A stretch of DNA of 64,000 nucleotides. It comes from Luzula sylvatica (taxonomy: Eukaryota; Streptophyta; Magnoliopsida; Poales; Juncaceae). Below, piece after piece: positions 1-11,154 of the stretch. Below the pieces are notes generated by a model. That model worked only from the letters and a program-made list of their open reading frames with translations, was not told the DNA's origin and did no database searches. Position numbers and translations under genes: made by a program. The first letter of the stretch is position 1; every line of letters begins with the position of its first letter. The stretch lies in contig OX326957.1 in the NCBI GenBank assembly GCA_946800325.1, forward strand, positions 54,121,798 to 54,185,797, written 5' to 3'.

Positions 1-659
1 AAAATTTTAAAAATATCACGAGGGGTATAATTGGTACTTCTTTAAATTTTAAATTAATTTACGGGGCACGAGGAATTGACCCATTTGGGGACGCAAGGAC
101 ATTGAAATGACTGATCGCATGAAGTGATGATAATCCCACTAATATCTAGGAAAAGTATAATGCTCAAAGAAAGTTAATTATTGAAATTATTGAAATGACT
201 GATCGCATTGAAAGGACCCATTTGGGTATAATTGGTATAATTGGTCCAATCTCTCTAAAAAAAGATATTAATTAGTTAAGAAAGGTAATTATCTCGTACA
301 CAAAAGATATTAATTAGTTAAGAAAAGTAATAATCCCACTAATTATCATCGATTTCATGTGAAAATAACGCCCAATTAAGCCTCAATTTGTGCAATCAAG
401 ATGCAATCCAACACCAAATTTATTTAAGTGATTTCAATTGTGCTCTTACTATAAGCTACCTTAGGCCAAATTAATCAACCAGAAAAATGAATTAAATCCA
501 GAAAAAAAAGCTTAACAACAAAAGGCGAAAGACAGAGAAAAAAATCAAGGAGAAAAAATATTAGGCAGTGAAGATAGAAAAACAAATTACGAAAACAAAG
601 AATAAACAAATGATACCTTAAGCCAGATTTGTCCAGAAAACCATCAATTTTTTCGATCT

Positions 660-1010
660 CGAGTTCATTTCTAAGCAGGTAGTGAATATTACTAAGTTTG
701 GGCCGTGAAGTGAATTGGTGCCGGAAGGGGGATCTGACAACGGAGAGTGACGCAGATGGGGCAAACAGAGCTACCTCTGAAAAGCGATGTGCGCACAGCC
801 AATGTTCAGGTCGAAAAGAATGTACCCAATCCGATCGAAAAGAGAAAACCCGCGAAAAAAATGAAAGAGAGGAGGCGCCGAGAAAGACGATTGTGTCTAG
901 ATTGGGAAAGCGGAGAAGAGAAGTAGAAGAGGCCGCATGGCAATGGTATAGTGTTGAAGAAGAGGCGTCCTTGGAAAGAGAAGTAGAAGAGCAGGTGTAC
1001 TGAAGAAAAG
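660..1010 (-). other. GC-richer leader/exon-like patch, noncoding or decayed
   Basis: This patch is more GC-rich than its surroundings. On the minus strand it reads as a pyrimidine-rich leader followed by an AAG|GTATCA splice-donor-like site near 620. A minus-strand frame is open across 475-1,014, but copy 2 (about 26,950-27,310) carries a 1-bp length difference that changes the frame, and the plus-strand frame is a charged low-complexity string. I recognise no domain. It may be a captured 5' leader or first exon; a protein-coding role is unlikely. Confidence 0.25.
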
Positions 1011-1014
1011 GCAC

Positions 1015-2307
1015 CCTGTTGAGTATTATTTGGAAGGATTTTGATTTTGATTATTATATTTTGATTTTGATTATTATTTGGAAGGATTTTGACACATTAT
1101 TTCTGTAAAAAAAACATTTGTCATTTACTTTTGAATATTTGTAAATTACCATCTAACTCACGTTGACGATAAAAGAATGATTTTGACGGATTTATCTAAC
1201 TATAATAGCTAAATTATCATAAAGCCACTTCTCTGTTAGATTGTATGTTTACATTCAAACCCCTGCTATTTTTATATTTAAATTCAACGTATTATTATCT
1301 ATTTAATTATAATATCAAAATTGTACACTTAAATTCAAGGTATCATTATTTATCTAATTATAATTATAATAGCAACACTTACATAAAGAACCCGCAATAT
1401 TCACTTAAGAAGGATTAAATTGACCGAAGCACTTGATGAATTCGATTAAACTTTCAACAAATGGTACAATAATACTCAAAATTAATTTTCACAACTATTG
1501 TTTTTGGTTTGGAAATCTTTTTAGAAGTCTCCTATTTTTTTCTCATATTTTAATAGCTCCCCTAAAATTTTGAATACTAGTGAGAGCTCTAATTTTGTAA
1601 TATTTAATTTTTCATTTAAAAATCTCCTATATGTTTCCTTACTTTGTGTTTATTTTTTAATTTTGAAACAGTTTATTGCTGAGGAAGATTATATTCATAA
1701 ACAAAGTGGTAATAATAATTGTCAGTTTGTGAAAAAAAAAATTATTTATTTATTTGGGATTTCAGCGTAACGTGAAAAAAAAATTATTTATTTATTTGGG
1801 ATTTCAGTGTCACGTGAAAAGAAAATTTATTTATTTATTTATTTTCAATTTCAGGGTCACTTGAAAAGAGAAATCACTCAATTGTGTAAAATATTGGAGA
1901 ACATTAAATTGAGTTTATAATTATGTATATGTATTACGATTATGTATATATTTTACGTTATGATGGAAACAATTCATTTTTTTTGTCAAATATTAATACA
2001 TACATTAATGCAATAGTATAATAATATATGATTTATAACACGACGAAAAAATATAATAACAAAAAATGTGTCATTGTTGTTCAAAAAATTAATGCGATAC
2101 CAAATATATAAATAGTGGATCATACGAAATATGTACTTACTGCACACAATTAACTATAATAGTCCTAATAATTTTTTATTGGTCCGAAAAAGAATTTAAA
2201 ATATATACAATAACACACTTGGCAGTGACTCATATTACAACATCAAAAATATCAATGATATTCAACATGATTATAATTCAAGTAAATATATTGGACAAAT
2301 GTTTAAA
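1015..2307. other. AT-rich noncoding stretch
   Basis: Very AT-rich DNA with no recognisable gene. Its only clear structure is a small tandem repeat at 1,729-1,868. Short open frames here are fortuitous, low-complexity and rich in F, I, N and Y. Confidence 0.6.
1729..1868. repeat. Short tandem repeat, about 43 bp x 3
   Basis: Three successive units each contain GTGAAAA(n), TTATTTATTTATTT and a TTTCAG block followed by GTNACGTG. Unit starts fall near 1,729, 1,772 and 1,814. The same array lies at about 28,031-28,170 in copy 2. Confidence 0.7.
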
Positions 2308-2967
2308 ATTGAAGTTCTACAAATGTTATTATATAACTACACAAAATATTGTAGTGACTCATATTACAAACAATATATTTACTAATTTGAAAAGAAAGAT
2401 AATATATACTAACATTAACAAATAGATTAATTAAATAACAAAATTATATAAGTTGTGTGTGTCAAAATAAATTTAACAAAAAATTTCATATTGCTTACCA
2501 TGTGAAACATTACATTGAATACCAAGCCTAAGGAATCGTCCTCTAGTTTGGATTTAAAATATCAAATATGACATTGTTTAAGGACATGACTTAAAAATTA
2601 TTACAAAATTATATGTAGTAATTTGTGTATCGCTATTTTGTAGATGTAATGTATTGTTAATAATAACATAACATAGGAATATAACAAAATATATGCATTC
2701 TTCAAGTAAATATATTGGATCACCGTTTCAGTGTTTAAATCACATAATGTATTGTTCATAATAACAATATAATATTTGTTTATATTTATTACATAACAAT
2801 GTGTCATGTCATATCTCAAAAAAATATTATACAATGATATCACTCTATATATCAAAATATATCAAAGTGAGTTGAATATGGTGGATACATCTCATATCAT
2901 CACATCATCATCATCATCGTCATCATAATACTAATTTTAAACATGTCATGAGAAACTAACACGTGTC
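2308..2967. repeat. Dispersed repeat of about 0.64 kb, copy a
   Basis: The segment from AAATTGAAGTTCTACAAATG through a CATCATCATC run to GAAACTAACACGTG recurs at 19,186-19,826, 28,610-29,269 and 34,434-35,053, and partly at 42,410-42,690. It is AT-rich with no protein homology and no obvious terminal repeats. It is probably a non-autonomous element or a fragment of one. Minus-strand frames are open in each copy but differ by frameshifting indels. Confidence 0.85.
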
Positions 2968-3753
2968 CATGTTGGGAATTCTTTCCGTCCCCGAGCCCGC
3001 GCAGCGGATATGTAGGCCCGGTCCGATTCCCTTAATCCAAGATCACGCCATGACTTCGAAGGATACGATGCAAATAAGAAGATTAGATTCATACCAGTGC
3101 AAAATTAATTGCACACGAAGGGTTGACTACTATTTTTCTTTCTCCTGTCACGTTGGTGACAACACGCGCGTCCCACACCACACGTCTTTCACCGCTCGTT
3201 GACCGTCCTCTTTCTCCTTCGGGTTGATCACAACCGAAGAGCCACAAGTGTCGCTCCTCTACTTGTATCCACCTTGAGCCGGAGTTCGTCGGTCGCGGAT
3301 GCAGCTGCCTAGACGATGCACCGGCGAACTTGCTTGATCGATTGATTCTCTATACCGGAAAACTCCTGATGTGAGGCAAATAAGATACAAATTTAATTCT
3401 TAATTTGGGGATTTTTAGCCTTGTGAAGAACAATTATATATACCTTATTAATCATATTTGAGATAACATGAATATTTCTTCACTAAATGTATTTTATTGC
3501 TTAATCACAGGAATTAGAAAGAATTTCTGGGAATTTGGAGAGTGTAGTTGTCTCCAACACGTCAAGAGGAGTGAAAACGATATATTATACCGATACATTC
3601 GGTACATGAATAAAACGGGAGGCAAACAATTATCATGATACAAACTTACACAAAAGTCTACACGAAAACCACTCAATCCTTAGCCCTTATCCTTCCCACC
3701 TATCTTTGGTGAAAATTACCTCCCTACCCTCAATCCTCTCCACCAACTCGTGG
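2968..3753. other. Unassigned mixed-composition segment
   Basis: The first 400 bases have near-balanced composition, beginning at TGTTGGGAATTC, and the rest is AT-rich. A 79-codon frame at 2,963-3,202 has no recognisable domain. The segment could be the U3-like upstream part of a decayed LTR, since a CAAT box and TATA box follow, but I find neither a primer-binding site nor a polypurine tract. Confidence 0.35.
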
Positions 3754-3785
3754 CCAATAAGAAGACTCCATGAGTGCTATAAATA
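3754..3785 (+). promoter_or_regulatory. CAAT and TATA core promoter-like pair
   Basis: CCAAT at 3,754-3,758 lies 20 bases before TATAAATA at 3,778-3,785. A (CT)n tract and pyrimidine-rich leader follow. The arrangement is kept at 30,059-30,090 in copy 2. It resembles a plant RNA polymerase II promoter, possibly from an old LTR; activity is inferred only. Confidence 0.45.
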
Positions 3786-3825
3786 TGACCACAAGGACCA
3801 CGAGTTGGGGATGCTCTTTTATGCC

Positions 3826-3828
<3 letters not shown>

Positions 3829-3879
<51 letters not shown>
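3829..3879. repeat. (CT)n microsatellite
   Basis: About 50 bp of uninterrupted CT dinucleotides in the leader downstream of the TATA box. The copy 2 counterpart (30,133-30,214) is longer and is followed by a deletion of roughly 0.1 kb of the copy 1 sequence. Confidence 0.95.
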
Positions 3880-3882
<3 letters not shown>

Positions 3883-4511
3883 TTAAGCAAGTCCAAGAAC
3901 CTTCAAGAACACACAAGAATTGCAAATACGAACGATAATTCTCTAAAATCGATCACCGAATAGAAGCTCACTTCATTCGGTGAATTGGTTTACACTTCGA
4001 CGAAGATCGAGTTGTGAGGATTAAGGTGGAGCTTACTTCATCCAAATCCGCGCTAGCAAGGAGTCGAGCTTACTCTAGACGATTATGAGCTTTCTTCCAA
4101 TCAATCCCTTGCAATCTCGAGTTCACTCAACCGGTACGAAGCTCTCTTCTATTGGCGGGTGGATCGATACGAAAGGAACGTGTTGTGTGAGTTGTCTAGC
4201 TCACTAAGCATCTCAAAACAACAAGGAAGGCATCCAAGACAAGACTCGGAGCTCACTTCATCTCTCTAGGTGTTTTCTTTCCTTTCTTGAAATTCTTGTA
4301 GTTTAAATTTGAATTGGATTTGTGTAAAGAATTCTCGGTTTAATGAATCTTTAGTTTCTTGTTTACTTGAATCGAATCCTTGTTGGTGTTTTTACTTGAT
4401 CTTTTGCTTTTAATTACTGCCTTGAACTTACTTTAAATCTCTTAGTTCAATCTCAAAACAAACCTTTAATTCAATCCTCAATTCAAATTACAATTTCGAA
4501 ATCCAGAACAA

Positions 4512-4854
4512 GTTCCGTTGTAACGGAACCCAATTTGCGTTGTAACAGACATTTCGGATTTGTACTTGACTTTCAGTCTGTTGGTACTCCGTTGTAACGC
4601 ACTTTACTTCCGTTGTAACGGACCAGTGAGGAAAAGCATTCAATAGCACTCATACTAGTGCGTTGTAACGGACATACGAGTTCGTTGTAACGGATCAACC
4701 AATCCGTTATAACGCTACTTCTATCCGTTATAACGGACTACCTCTTTCCGTTGTAACGGAACTATATCCGTTATAACGGACATTCATATCAATACTTGCG
4801 TTAACAATTGCCCTAATCTCCGTTGTAACGGAACCTTTTTCCGTTGTAACGGAC
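4512..4854. repeat. Array of CGTT-NN-AACG palindromes, copy 1
   Basis: About 12 short palindromes lie in 343 bp with irregular spacing. The core is CCGTTGTAACGG or CCGTTATAACGG (TCCGTTATAACGGA is perfectly self-complementary). The outer base pair alternates between C..G and G..C, for example GTGCGTTGTAACGGAC. The intervening DNA is not repeated, so this is not a tandem minisatellite. The half-site AACGG matches the core of MYB-type sites, but a role is inferred. Confidence 0.85.
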
Positions 4855-5298
4855 TACCTTCTGTGAATTTTCTTTGTTATTTCTCATCTAGTTTTGATTT
4901 AATCTTTGACGCACTCACTCTTCGTGGAACGAATCTATACATTTACCACCGTACAAACATAGATTACAAATTTTGTTGATTGGTCGGGTTTTAACACAAC
5001 GACATATTAAAACACGCCAAAATCCCGCTCATCAACTCCTTTTCTCGGTTCTCTCTCTTTACACCCTTTCACTCAATAGAAAGATGTCTCTCAATATTTC
5101 TGGAATATTCTGAATATTCTGAATCAAATTTTACATAACTAAAGAGAGATAAATATCCTATTTATATCATATAGGATTAGGATTGGCCAAAAGACATGTA
5201 TATCCAATATACAGTCTTTCACATAGAAAGTTGCATAAATCTGTCCAGTATTCTGTCCATACAAAATTGGTAAATTCCTCTAACAGAAAATCAACCTA

Positions 5299-5547
5299 CA
5301 CGAAAGTTGTAGAAAATCTTATTATCTACCCAACCCAATTTGGTCTGGCCCAATTGGATTTCGTATGCAAACGTTATGACTGTTTTACTAAATGTATGTC
5401 ATACTGTTGCACCCTTTCGGTATTTCATAGAAACGACACTAATACTTCGTTCATATGAAATATATTTCTACATGAAGGTTGTAGATAATCTTATTATCTA
5501 TCTAACCCAATTTGATCCATTCAAATTGGATTTTCCTACTGAAAGAT
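5299..5547. repeat. Imperfect direct repeat pair
   Basis: A block of about 72 bp containing GTTGTAGANAATCTTATTATC, shown here with N for the variable base, and an AACCCAATTTG motif, occurs at about 5,299-5,370 and again, diverged, at about 5,471-5,547. No coding potential is recognised. The pair is present again in copy 2 near 31,511-31,760. Confidence 0.6.
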
Positions 5548-5639
5548 GAGACCACGAATGTACGCTAACATTCGTTTATCCTTGTGTACACTTTTACGAT
5601 TGATCATGAAACTGTATTTCCTTCAGTCGTGTATTTCCT

Positions 5640-5940
5640 TCAGTCCACTCTCCTTTTCCACTGTGTTAATTGTTTTCGTGCGAGAGAAAATGGGGGACCC
5701 GCGAGAGAAAAAAAATCTACCATGCGCGAGAGAAAAACCCTATCCTCGAGCGTCGAAAAGGATGGCGATCCTGCGCCGTTGCGCTCGCCGAGTAGGCAGT
5801 TTTCGCCGCTGAGTTCATGCCGAGCAGGCAATGAGCGGATTTCGTCCGATCAGGCGGATTTGTGGAATTTACGCCGTGCCAAGCAGCTGGCCGATACCGA
5901 TTCTTCCCTTCTCTGCCGCTAAAACCGTCCTTCTCCCCGC

Positions 5941-6028
<88 letters not shown>

Positions 6029-6190
6029 GCGTGAGAGATGTCCCTTTGGCGAGTCCACTGGCGAAGGGAGATCGTCACAGCAAGTCCATGAGGGCAGTCC
6101 GTCTACTTCACCACTCCCCTTCTATGATACTGACGACGATGATTGTGGTATTTCATCTAATTTTCCTTTCGGTTCCCAAATCGACTAATT
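5640..6190 (+). other. GC-rich leader/ORF patch with (CT)n tract
   Basis: An island of higher GC holds overlapping open frames (5,584-5,922 and 5,862-6,188) separated by an 83-bp (CT)n tract at 5,944-6,026. The downstream frame ends in an acidic segment, [13 protein letters not shown]. In copy 2 (about 31,852-32,345) there is an in-frame 15-bp insertion, and the CT tract shrinks to about 13 bp, which links a different upstream frame to the same downstream frame. I recognise no family. It may be a captured exon plus leader. Confidence 0.3.
5944..6026. repeat. (CT)n microsatellite, 83 bp
   Basis: Uninterrupted CT repeat. Copy 2 has only about 13 bp at 32,171-32,183, a strong length polymorphism between otherwise nearly identical copies. 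Confidence 0.95.
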
Positions 6191-7673
6191 TGGGTTAATT
6201 AAATTTTAGGATTTGGCATTTCAGGGCCTAAACCCTCAGAATTGTACAGGAAATTAACATGGAAGATCGAAGGCATCTAGCAAATCCAACAAGCTAATAA
6301 GAGAGAATTGAGAACCAATTCTTTCGATGTTGGTGGTTACAAACGGTATCTGTCCTTTTCCAATATTATTAAATCTTCAAAATCACTTACCATTGTTTCT
6401 CTGATATTGTGAGCTCGATGAAATGGCCCCATCCTGAATTGTGAATACGTAAGAATGTAAGGACTTTTTTGGAAATTAGGAGAATAATAATGGTTAATTA
6501 ATATATTATACTTGGAAAAAACTTATCATGGTTAGCGACATGTAAGGTTTATTTTGATACTTTTTTTCTAATCTTCAGCATTTATGGATTTGTTTTGCAA
6601 AATTTCTCGAACTTGAATTTTTTTGTAAATTTTGGGAAAAAAATGGGGAGATTTTTCTATATTTCTGCAATTTAGAGTGTTTATTGCAAATTTCAACATT
6701 TTATAAGGGTATTTAGTGCAATTTTCTTATTTTATAAGGACATATTTTAATGTCGAGAGATATTTTTATATTATCATATTTTACTAGGGTATTTTTGTAT
6801 TTTCACTAAGAAGCGTGATAATCACGGTAAACAAACAATTTTGGTAATTCATTGAAACCCACTGATTATCCTATTATTCTTTTTAAAGATGAATTTTGAA
6901 TTTCCAAATTTAGAGAGGTATTTTTGAATTATCATATTTTTTATGTTTTCATATTTTTAGAGGGGTATATTTAATATTTTCAGAATTTACCAGAGTATCT
7001 TGAATTTTTCAATTTATAGAGTGGTATTTTTTATAATTTTCAGGTTTTTAGAGGGGCATTTTGTTATTATCATATGTTACATGGGTACTTTTCAACTTTT
7101 CAGATTATAGAGGGGTATGTTTGATATTTTCAACTTTTGCAAGGGTATTTTTTTAATTTTCAGATTTTCGAGGGCTAACCTTGATATTTGATATGATTTA
7201 TTGTAAATGTTTTTGCGATTTGCGTTCCACTGAATTAAATTTTTAATAATAATATGAAACTTCCAAATTTATGTGGTTTTTATCTTTTTGATGTATTGCA
7301 TTTGTCACTATGTTTTTATTTTTATTTTTGTAAATGTTGTATAAAACATGGTCGGAAAGAGAATACACGTGAAATTGTTTTTATTAAAATGAAATATACA
7401 TCGATATGATGATATTTTAAAATTTCTAAAAGATAAAAACAATGTTTCAGATTTTTTAAAAGAATATATACTACATCTTAGATTTTTGCAGCGATATATG
7501 TGATATTTCAAAATTTGAAAAAATACATTTGATATTTTTTATTTGAGAAGATAAATCTGATGTTTTGGGAATAAGACACATTGCAAATAATTAAACAACT
7601 AATTTCTCTTCAAATATAAACATGAGTTTGGCATATATCTTTGTTCAATTAATTACTTCAAAAATTAAATTAA
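6191..7673. repeat. AT-rich DNA with degenerate 30-40 bp periodic repeats
   Basis: From about 6,690 to 7,200 the sequence repeats a decayed unit of the type GGGGTATTTTTGATATTTTC followed by AGATTTTAGA. It reads as an old minisatellite. A similar decayed series lies inside the Helitron at 9,830-10,345. No gene is seen. Confidence 0.6.
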
Positions 7674-7799
7674 TCCTACTATAATATTTTATAAACATTT
7701 TTCTCAAATCTCTGATTGCCACGTCATTATTCACTCCACGGATTTGAAAAATAACCTTAACTGTATTCAAATTTCATGATATCCCTTCGTTAGGCATTT

Positions 7800-8615
7800 T
7801 TTTGGAACCTTTTCTTCTTCAAAGCTTTCCATGATATCCGTTCTTCTTCGAAGCTTAACTCTACACCTCCACGATGCCTCTTATTCTCTCCAAATCTCCA
7901 CAGATGATTCTCCCAAATCTCAGGCGGCGCTCTTTCACTTCGTTTCATATCTCACTCAAAACGACTTTCACGAAATGGAGTCGCGTTCCTTCTCTCTTTG
8001 TTTTTTGCTCGGCATAGCGACAGAACATGAAACGCAAATTGGATTGGAAAAGGTAGCTGGAAAATAGGCGATTTTTTCTTTCTCTCGTCTCTCATCTCTC
8101 ATCTCGATCCTTTGTTCTCTGTGGGCTGACCTAGCGAAAGAGTATATCTTTTGTTTTTCTTTAGTTCTTTTCTTCTACGTCATTCGATTGTGTTTGATTG
8201 TTTTTCGTTTTATACTAATTAGCGACGGCTTGTGATAAATTAGTGTTTAAGTGAGTGAATCAGGTATAATTTCGCTGAATTAGAGTTTAGTTTCTAATTT
8301 ATGACATTAATTTTGTAATTTTTATCATTTTTTTTTCTTCAGATGGCAACAAATATTCCATCTTCAATTTCGCCGTAACAGAGAAGAAAATGGACGTGAG
8401 TAGGTAGGTCTTTTTGAAATTACTCAAGTATCGAAACTCAAGAAACTGACCAAAGGGGGTAGCCCTAGCGAGGATAAATGCCAGGGCTGTGAGAAACCTA
8501 ATTTGAAGAAAAAGGGATCTGGCCCCTCTGGTTTGACTCGCTCAATTGATTCATATCGAGAGAAAAAACAAGGCGGCCTTTTTAATCGCCATAGACGTAC
8601 CTCTTCTGACTCCAG
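7800..8615 (+). pseudogene. Possible captured leader and 5' exons
   Basis: The segment looks like a captured transcript start: a pyrimidine-rich leader, an open frame from ATG at 7,831 to 8,067, then an open stretch from about 8,455 that ends at 8,615 at a TCCAG|GTATAT donor. That stretch encodes a basic, serine-rich peptide with CQGCEKPN and RHRRTSSDSR motifs. Whether these exons belong to the same donor gene as the START exon downstream is unclear. No domain is recognised here, so coding status is doubtful. Confidence 0.3.
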
Positions 8616-9082
8616 GTATATGATTTTTAAATTTCAGTTTGGAAATTTCAAATTTGATCTATTACCCCATTTTGGCAATCTATAGTTCATTATGATTATG
8701 TGATTTTCTAGGCATGGGGATTCTCTGACTGGTACCAGTTTGATTTTTGGTAATTTATTAACTTTGAAATGAATTACAATTTCTCTTTTAATTGATTTGG
8801 CAATTTATAATCCATGCACTTGGCCTCTCTATCAGTACACCTCTGGTACGAGATTTTATCTCTCAAGTTATGCTTCTTTTCATGATATTTAAAAGATTAC
8901 AGTATGTTATTGTTTATTCTATTTAGGTGGTGTGGGCATCGATATAGTTGGGTTCATATATTAAAAATAATATTTCTTGAATATTTTTTCAGTTAATCAA
9001 GGTTTGTTGATTGAATTTTTCATCTTAAATGCTCATTTTACACTTCGTTGAAATTAAAAGCGGAGCAATCTTCAAATTTCAG

Positions 9083-9540
9083 TTTAGCAAGCATAATAAC
9101 AGATGATGATTTGGGGGATTTGATTAAGAGCCCGGACGCAAATCCCACGGAAAAACAATTCATAATACCAAGCTTGGCATCACGAACACTCGGTAAATAT
9201 GCCATTTCCTCAAAATAATATATCATTTATATGTATACAACAAAATACTCAATACTAAGATTTTCTTGTCACTGACAGGTGGGACCCCCAGAATGTGTAA
9301 GCATAACAACATTTGATAAATGCTCTCCTGAGATTCTGCGCGTTTTCTACATGGACAATGAATTCAGAAAAGATTGGGATAACATGATATTTAAACACGA
9401 CCTAATCCAATCTGACGGTACCACAAGGAATTAAATTGGCCTTACCGTGAAGAAATTTCCATTTTTAACCCGGAGAGAGTATGTAATTTGCATGGCGCGT
9501 TTGGGAAGGAAAAAACGGTAGCTTTTATTGCTTCATCAAG
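9083..9540 (+). pseudogene. START-domain lipid-transfer protein fragment (captured, broken)
   Basis: Two exon-like blocks with canonical borders are visible: 9,083-9,192 (TTTCAG before, GTAAAT after) and 9,279-9,540 (TGACAG before, GTAATT after). The second encodes a peptide typical of plant START/polyketide-cyclase-like lipid-binding proteins: SPEILRVFYMDNEFRKDWDN, then KKFPFLTRREYV, then GSFYCFIK in another frame. Known family members bind hydrophobic ligands. Here the frame is broken by an in-frame TAA at 9,432-9,434 and a frameshift near 9,485, and the two exons do not join in phase. Only the first third or so of the domain is present. It lies inside a Helitron, consistent with gene capture. 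Family assignment is from remembered motifs; no search was run. Confidence 0.72.
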
Positions 9541-9829
9541 GTAATTTTACTTTTATACCCCTATGAAACCTTGAATTGCCTTATTTATCCCCTATAGCAA
9601 AAGGGAATTTTGCACTTATACCCATAAAAAAAAAATTCCTTTCTTGAAAGGAATGTGATCATCCACTTGCACCAAAACAAAAGAATAATGTACGTGTCAG
9701 CATTTTCAGATTGTGTTCGTGTATTCGTAAAGGTACGATTCACACCTTTTGCACTTAGATCCAATAAATTATCATATTCTAATTTCATCCGAACATAGTT
9801 TCTTTTATAGGTGTATACTTGACATGTCA

Positions 9830-10345
9830 GATTTTGGAGCGGTATACATGGTAATTTGAAATTTTATAAGCGCATGTATGATAATTTCAGATTTTAGAGG
9901 GGTATATTTGATATTTTCAGAGTATAAATCTCTTTATATTTTAGATGGGTATATTTAATATTTTCAGGATTTTTAAGTGTATTTATGAAACTTTCAGATT
10001 TTATTTGATATTTTCAGGTTTTGTAAGGATATTCTAGAAATTTCCTGATTTTGGAAGGGCGTTTTAAAAAAATTTCAGATTTTATAGGGGAATATTTGGT
10101 ATTTTCAGGTTTTAATAGGGGCATTTTTGATATTTTTAGATTTTGAAATTGTATTTTTAAACTTCCATGTTTTAGATTGGTATGTTTGATATTTTGAGGT
10201 TTCATAAGGGTATTATTTAAGATTTTGGATGTGTGTGTTCGATATTTTCAGATTTTAGATGGTTGTTTCTGCAATTTCATATTTTGGAAGGGTATATTTG
10301 ATATATCAAGATTTTGTCAGGAAAATATTGAAATTTTCTGGTTTT
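9830..10345. repeat. Degenerate AT-rich periodic repeat inside the Helitron
   Basis: About a dozen decayed units of roughly 30-40 bp are built around TTGATATTTTCAGATTTTAG and GGGGTATA. They resemble the series at 6,690-7,200 outside the element. The block ends near the point where copy 2 homology resumes (10,328). Confidence 0.6.
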
Positions 10346-10747
10346 AGAGGGGGTACAGTCGAAACGTATAAAATGTTCTTTACATTACCCGTAAGAAAAA
10401 AATCATATATTACCATATTTGAGTATATTTTTACTTTGGTTACCATTTGAAATGTATCCTAAGTTCTATTTCTTAATTTTTTTTCTTCAAATTATTTTGA
10501 CAATAATTATATTGATAATGAAAAATAAAATAATTTTGTAGTTATCACATTTTTAACTATTTGGTCTTAATAAGATGTTGAGTAACCGAAACGAAACAAA
10601 GCGGATGAGATATTGCAAATTTAAACCACATTTGGGTCTCATTATTTTGAGCCAGTAGAATTTTAGTCTTTTTTTGACACGTTCAATTTGCTACTGAATA
10701 TTGCAAATTACAAATGTTATTAATCTTGTAGCAAGCATGAACTAATG

Positions 10748-10852
10748 TAAGGAAAAGACAAGCATGTACTGATATAAGATAAATAGTAAGCGGAAATATG
10801 TAGGAAAAGACAAGTATGTACTGATATAAGATAAATAGTAAGCGGAAATATT
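10748..10852. repeat. Tandem duplication, about 53 bp x 2
   Basis: Two adjacent units each contain GGAAAAGACAAGYATGTACT and AGTAAGCGGAAATAT, with few differences. They lie in the 3' part of the Helitron and are present in both duplication copies. Confidence 0.9.
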
Positions 10853-11154
10853 ACATAGAGGAATGCATGATTTATTTGAATTAAAATGGAGCGGTACTTA
10901 TTTAATGAGGAATATTGTATAATTATAGTATTTTTGTTGGACTAATAAAATATAATAAGGGTATTCTTAGTTTGTGCCTCAAGCTAATTACTATAATCAT
11001 CTTTTATTATATATACTTGATTGGATTTGTATATTTGAAGTAAATATTAAGCTCAACAAATATTAAATAATTCATTTTTTAACATGGTTTATCATGACAA
11101 GTAAGAGTGAAACAGATCAAATGCCCGCAGCGAAGTCGCGGGTATTATACTAGT

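Larger units (their letters stand above)
1..7519. repeat. Segmental duplication, copy 1, left arm
   Basis: This arm is collinear with 26,291-33,676 at an offset near 26.3 kb. In the first kb I see roughly ten differences by eye (about 1%), plus small indels. Homology stops abruptly at 7,519, after TTTGAA, where copy 2 switches to a 65-bp minisatellite. The arm contains AT-rich noncoding DNA, a dispersed repeat, two CT-rich leader-like patches and a palindrome array. It starts at or before the left edge of the window, so its true left limit is unseen. Confidence 0.95.
7674..11153 (+). mobile_element. Non-autonomous Helitron carrying a captured gene fragment
   Basis: The 5' end fits the Helitron rule: after a host A at 7,673 the element begins TCCTACTATAATATTTTATA, followed shortly by a GCCACGTCA motif. 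The 3' end shows a GC hairpin, CCCGC...GCGGG at about 11,124-11,142, then TATTATA and CTAG at 11,150-11,153, with host T at 11,154. Insertion between A and T without target duplication is the family signature. No Rep/helicase is encoded, so it is non-autonomous. It contains a leader-like segment, a broken START-domain gene fragment (9,083-9,540) and a 53-bp tandem duplication. The 5' boundary is assigned by motif only. Copy 2 keeps only the 3' part. Confidence 0.8.

Noticed and set aside
2601..2855. Minus-strand ORF present in four copies of the dispersed repeat
   Set aside because: Copies differ by frameshifting indels and the peptide is AT-composition low complexity, so no coding selection is visible.
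2968..5040. Solo LTR covering the promoter, leader and palindrome array
   Set aside because: CAAT/TATA boxes and a leader are present, but I found no paired TG...CA ends, target duplication, primer-binding site or polypurine tract. Left as unassigned.
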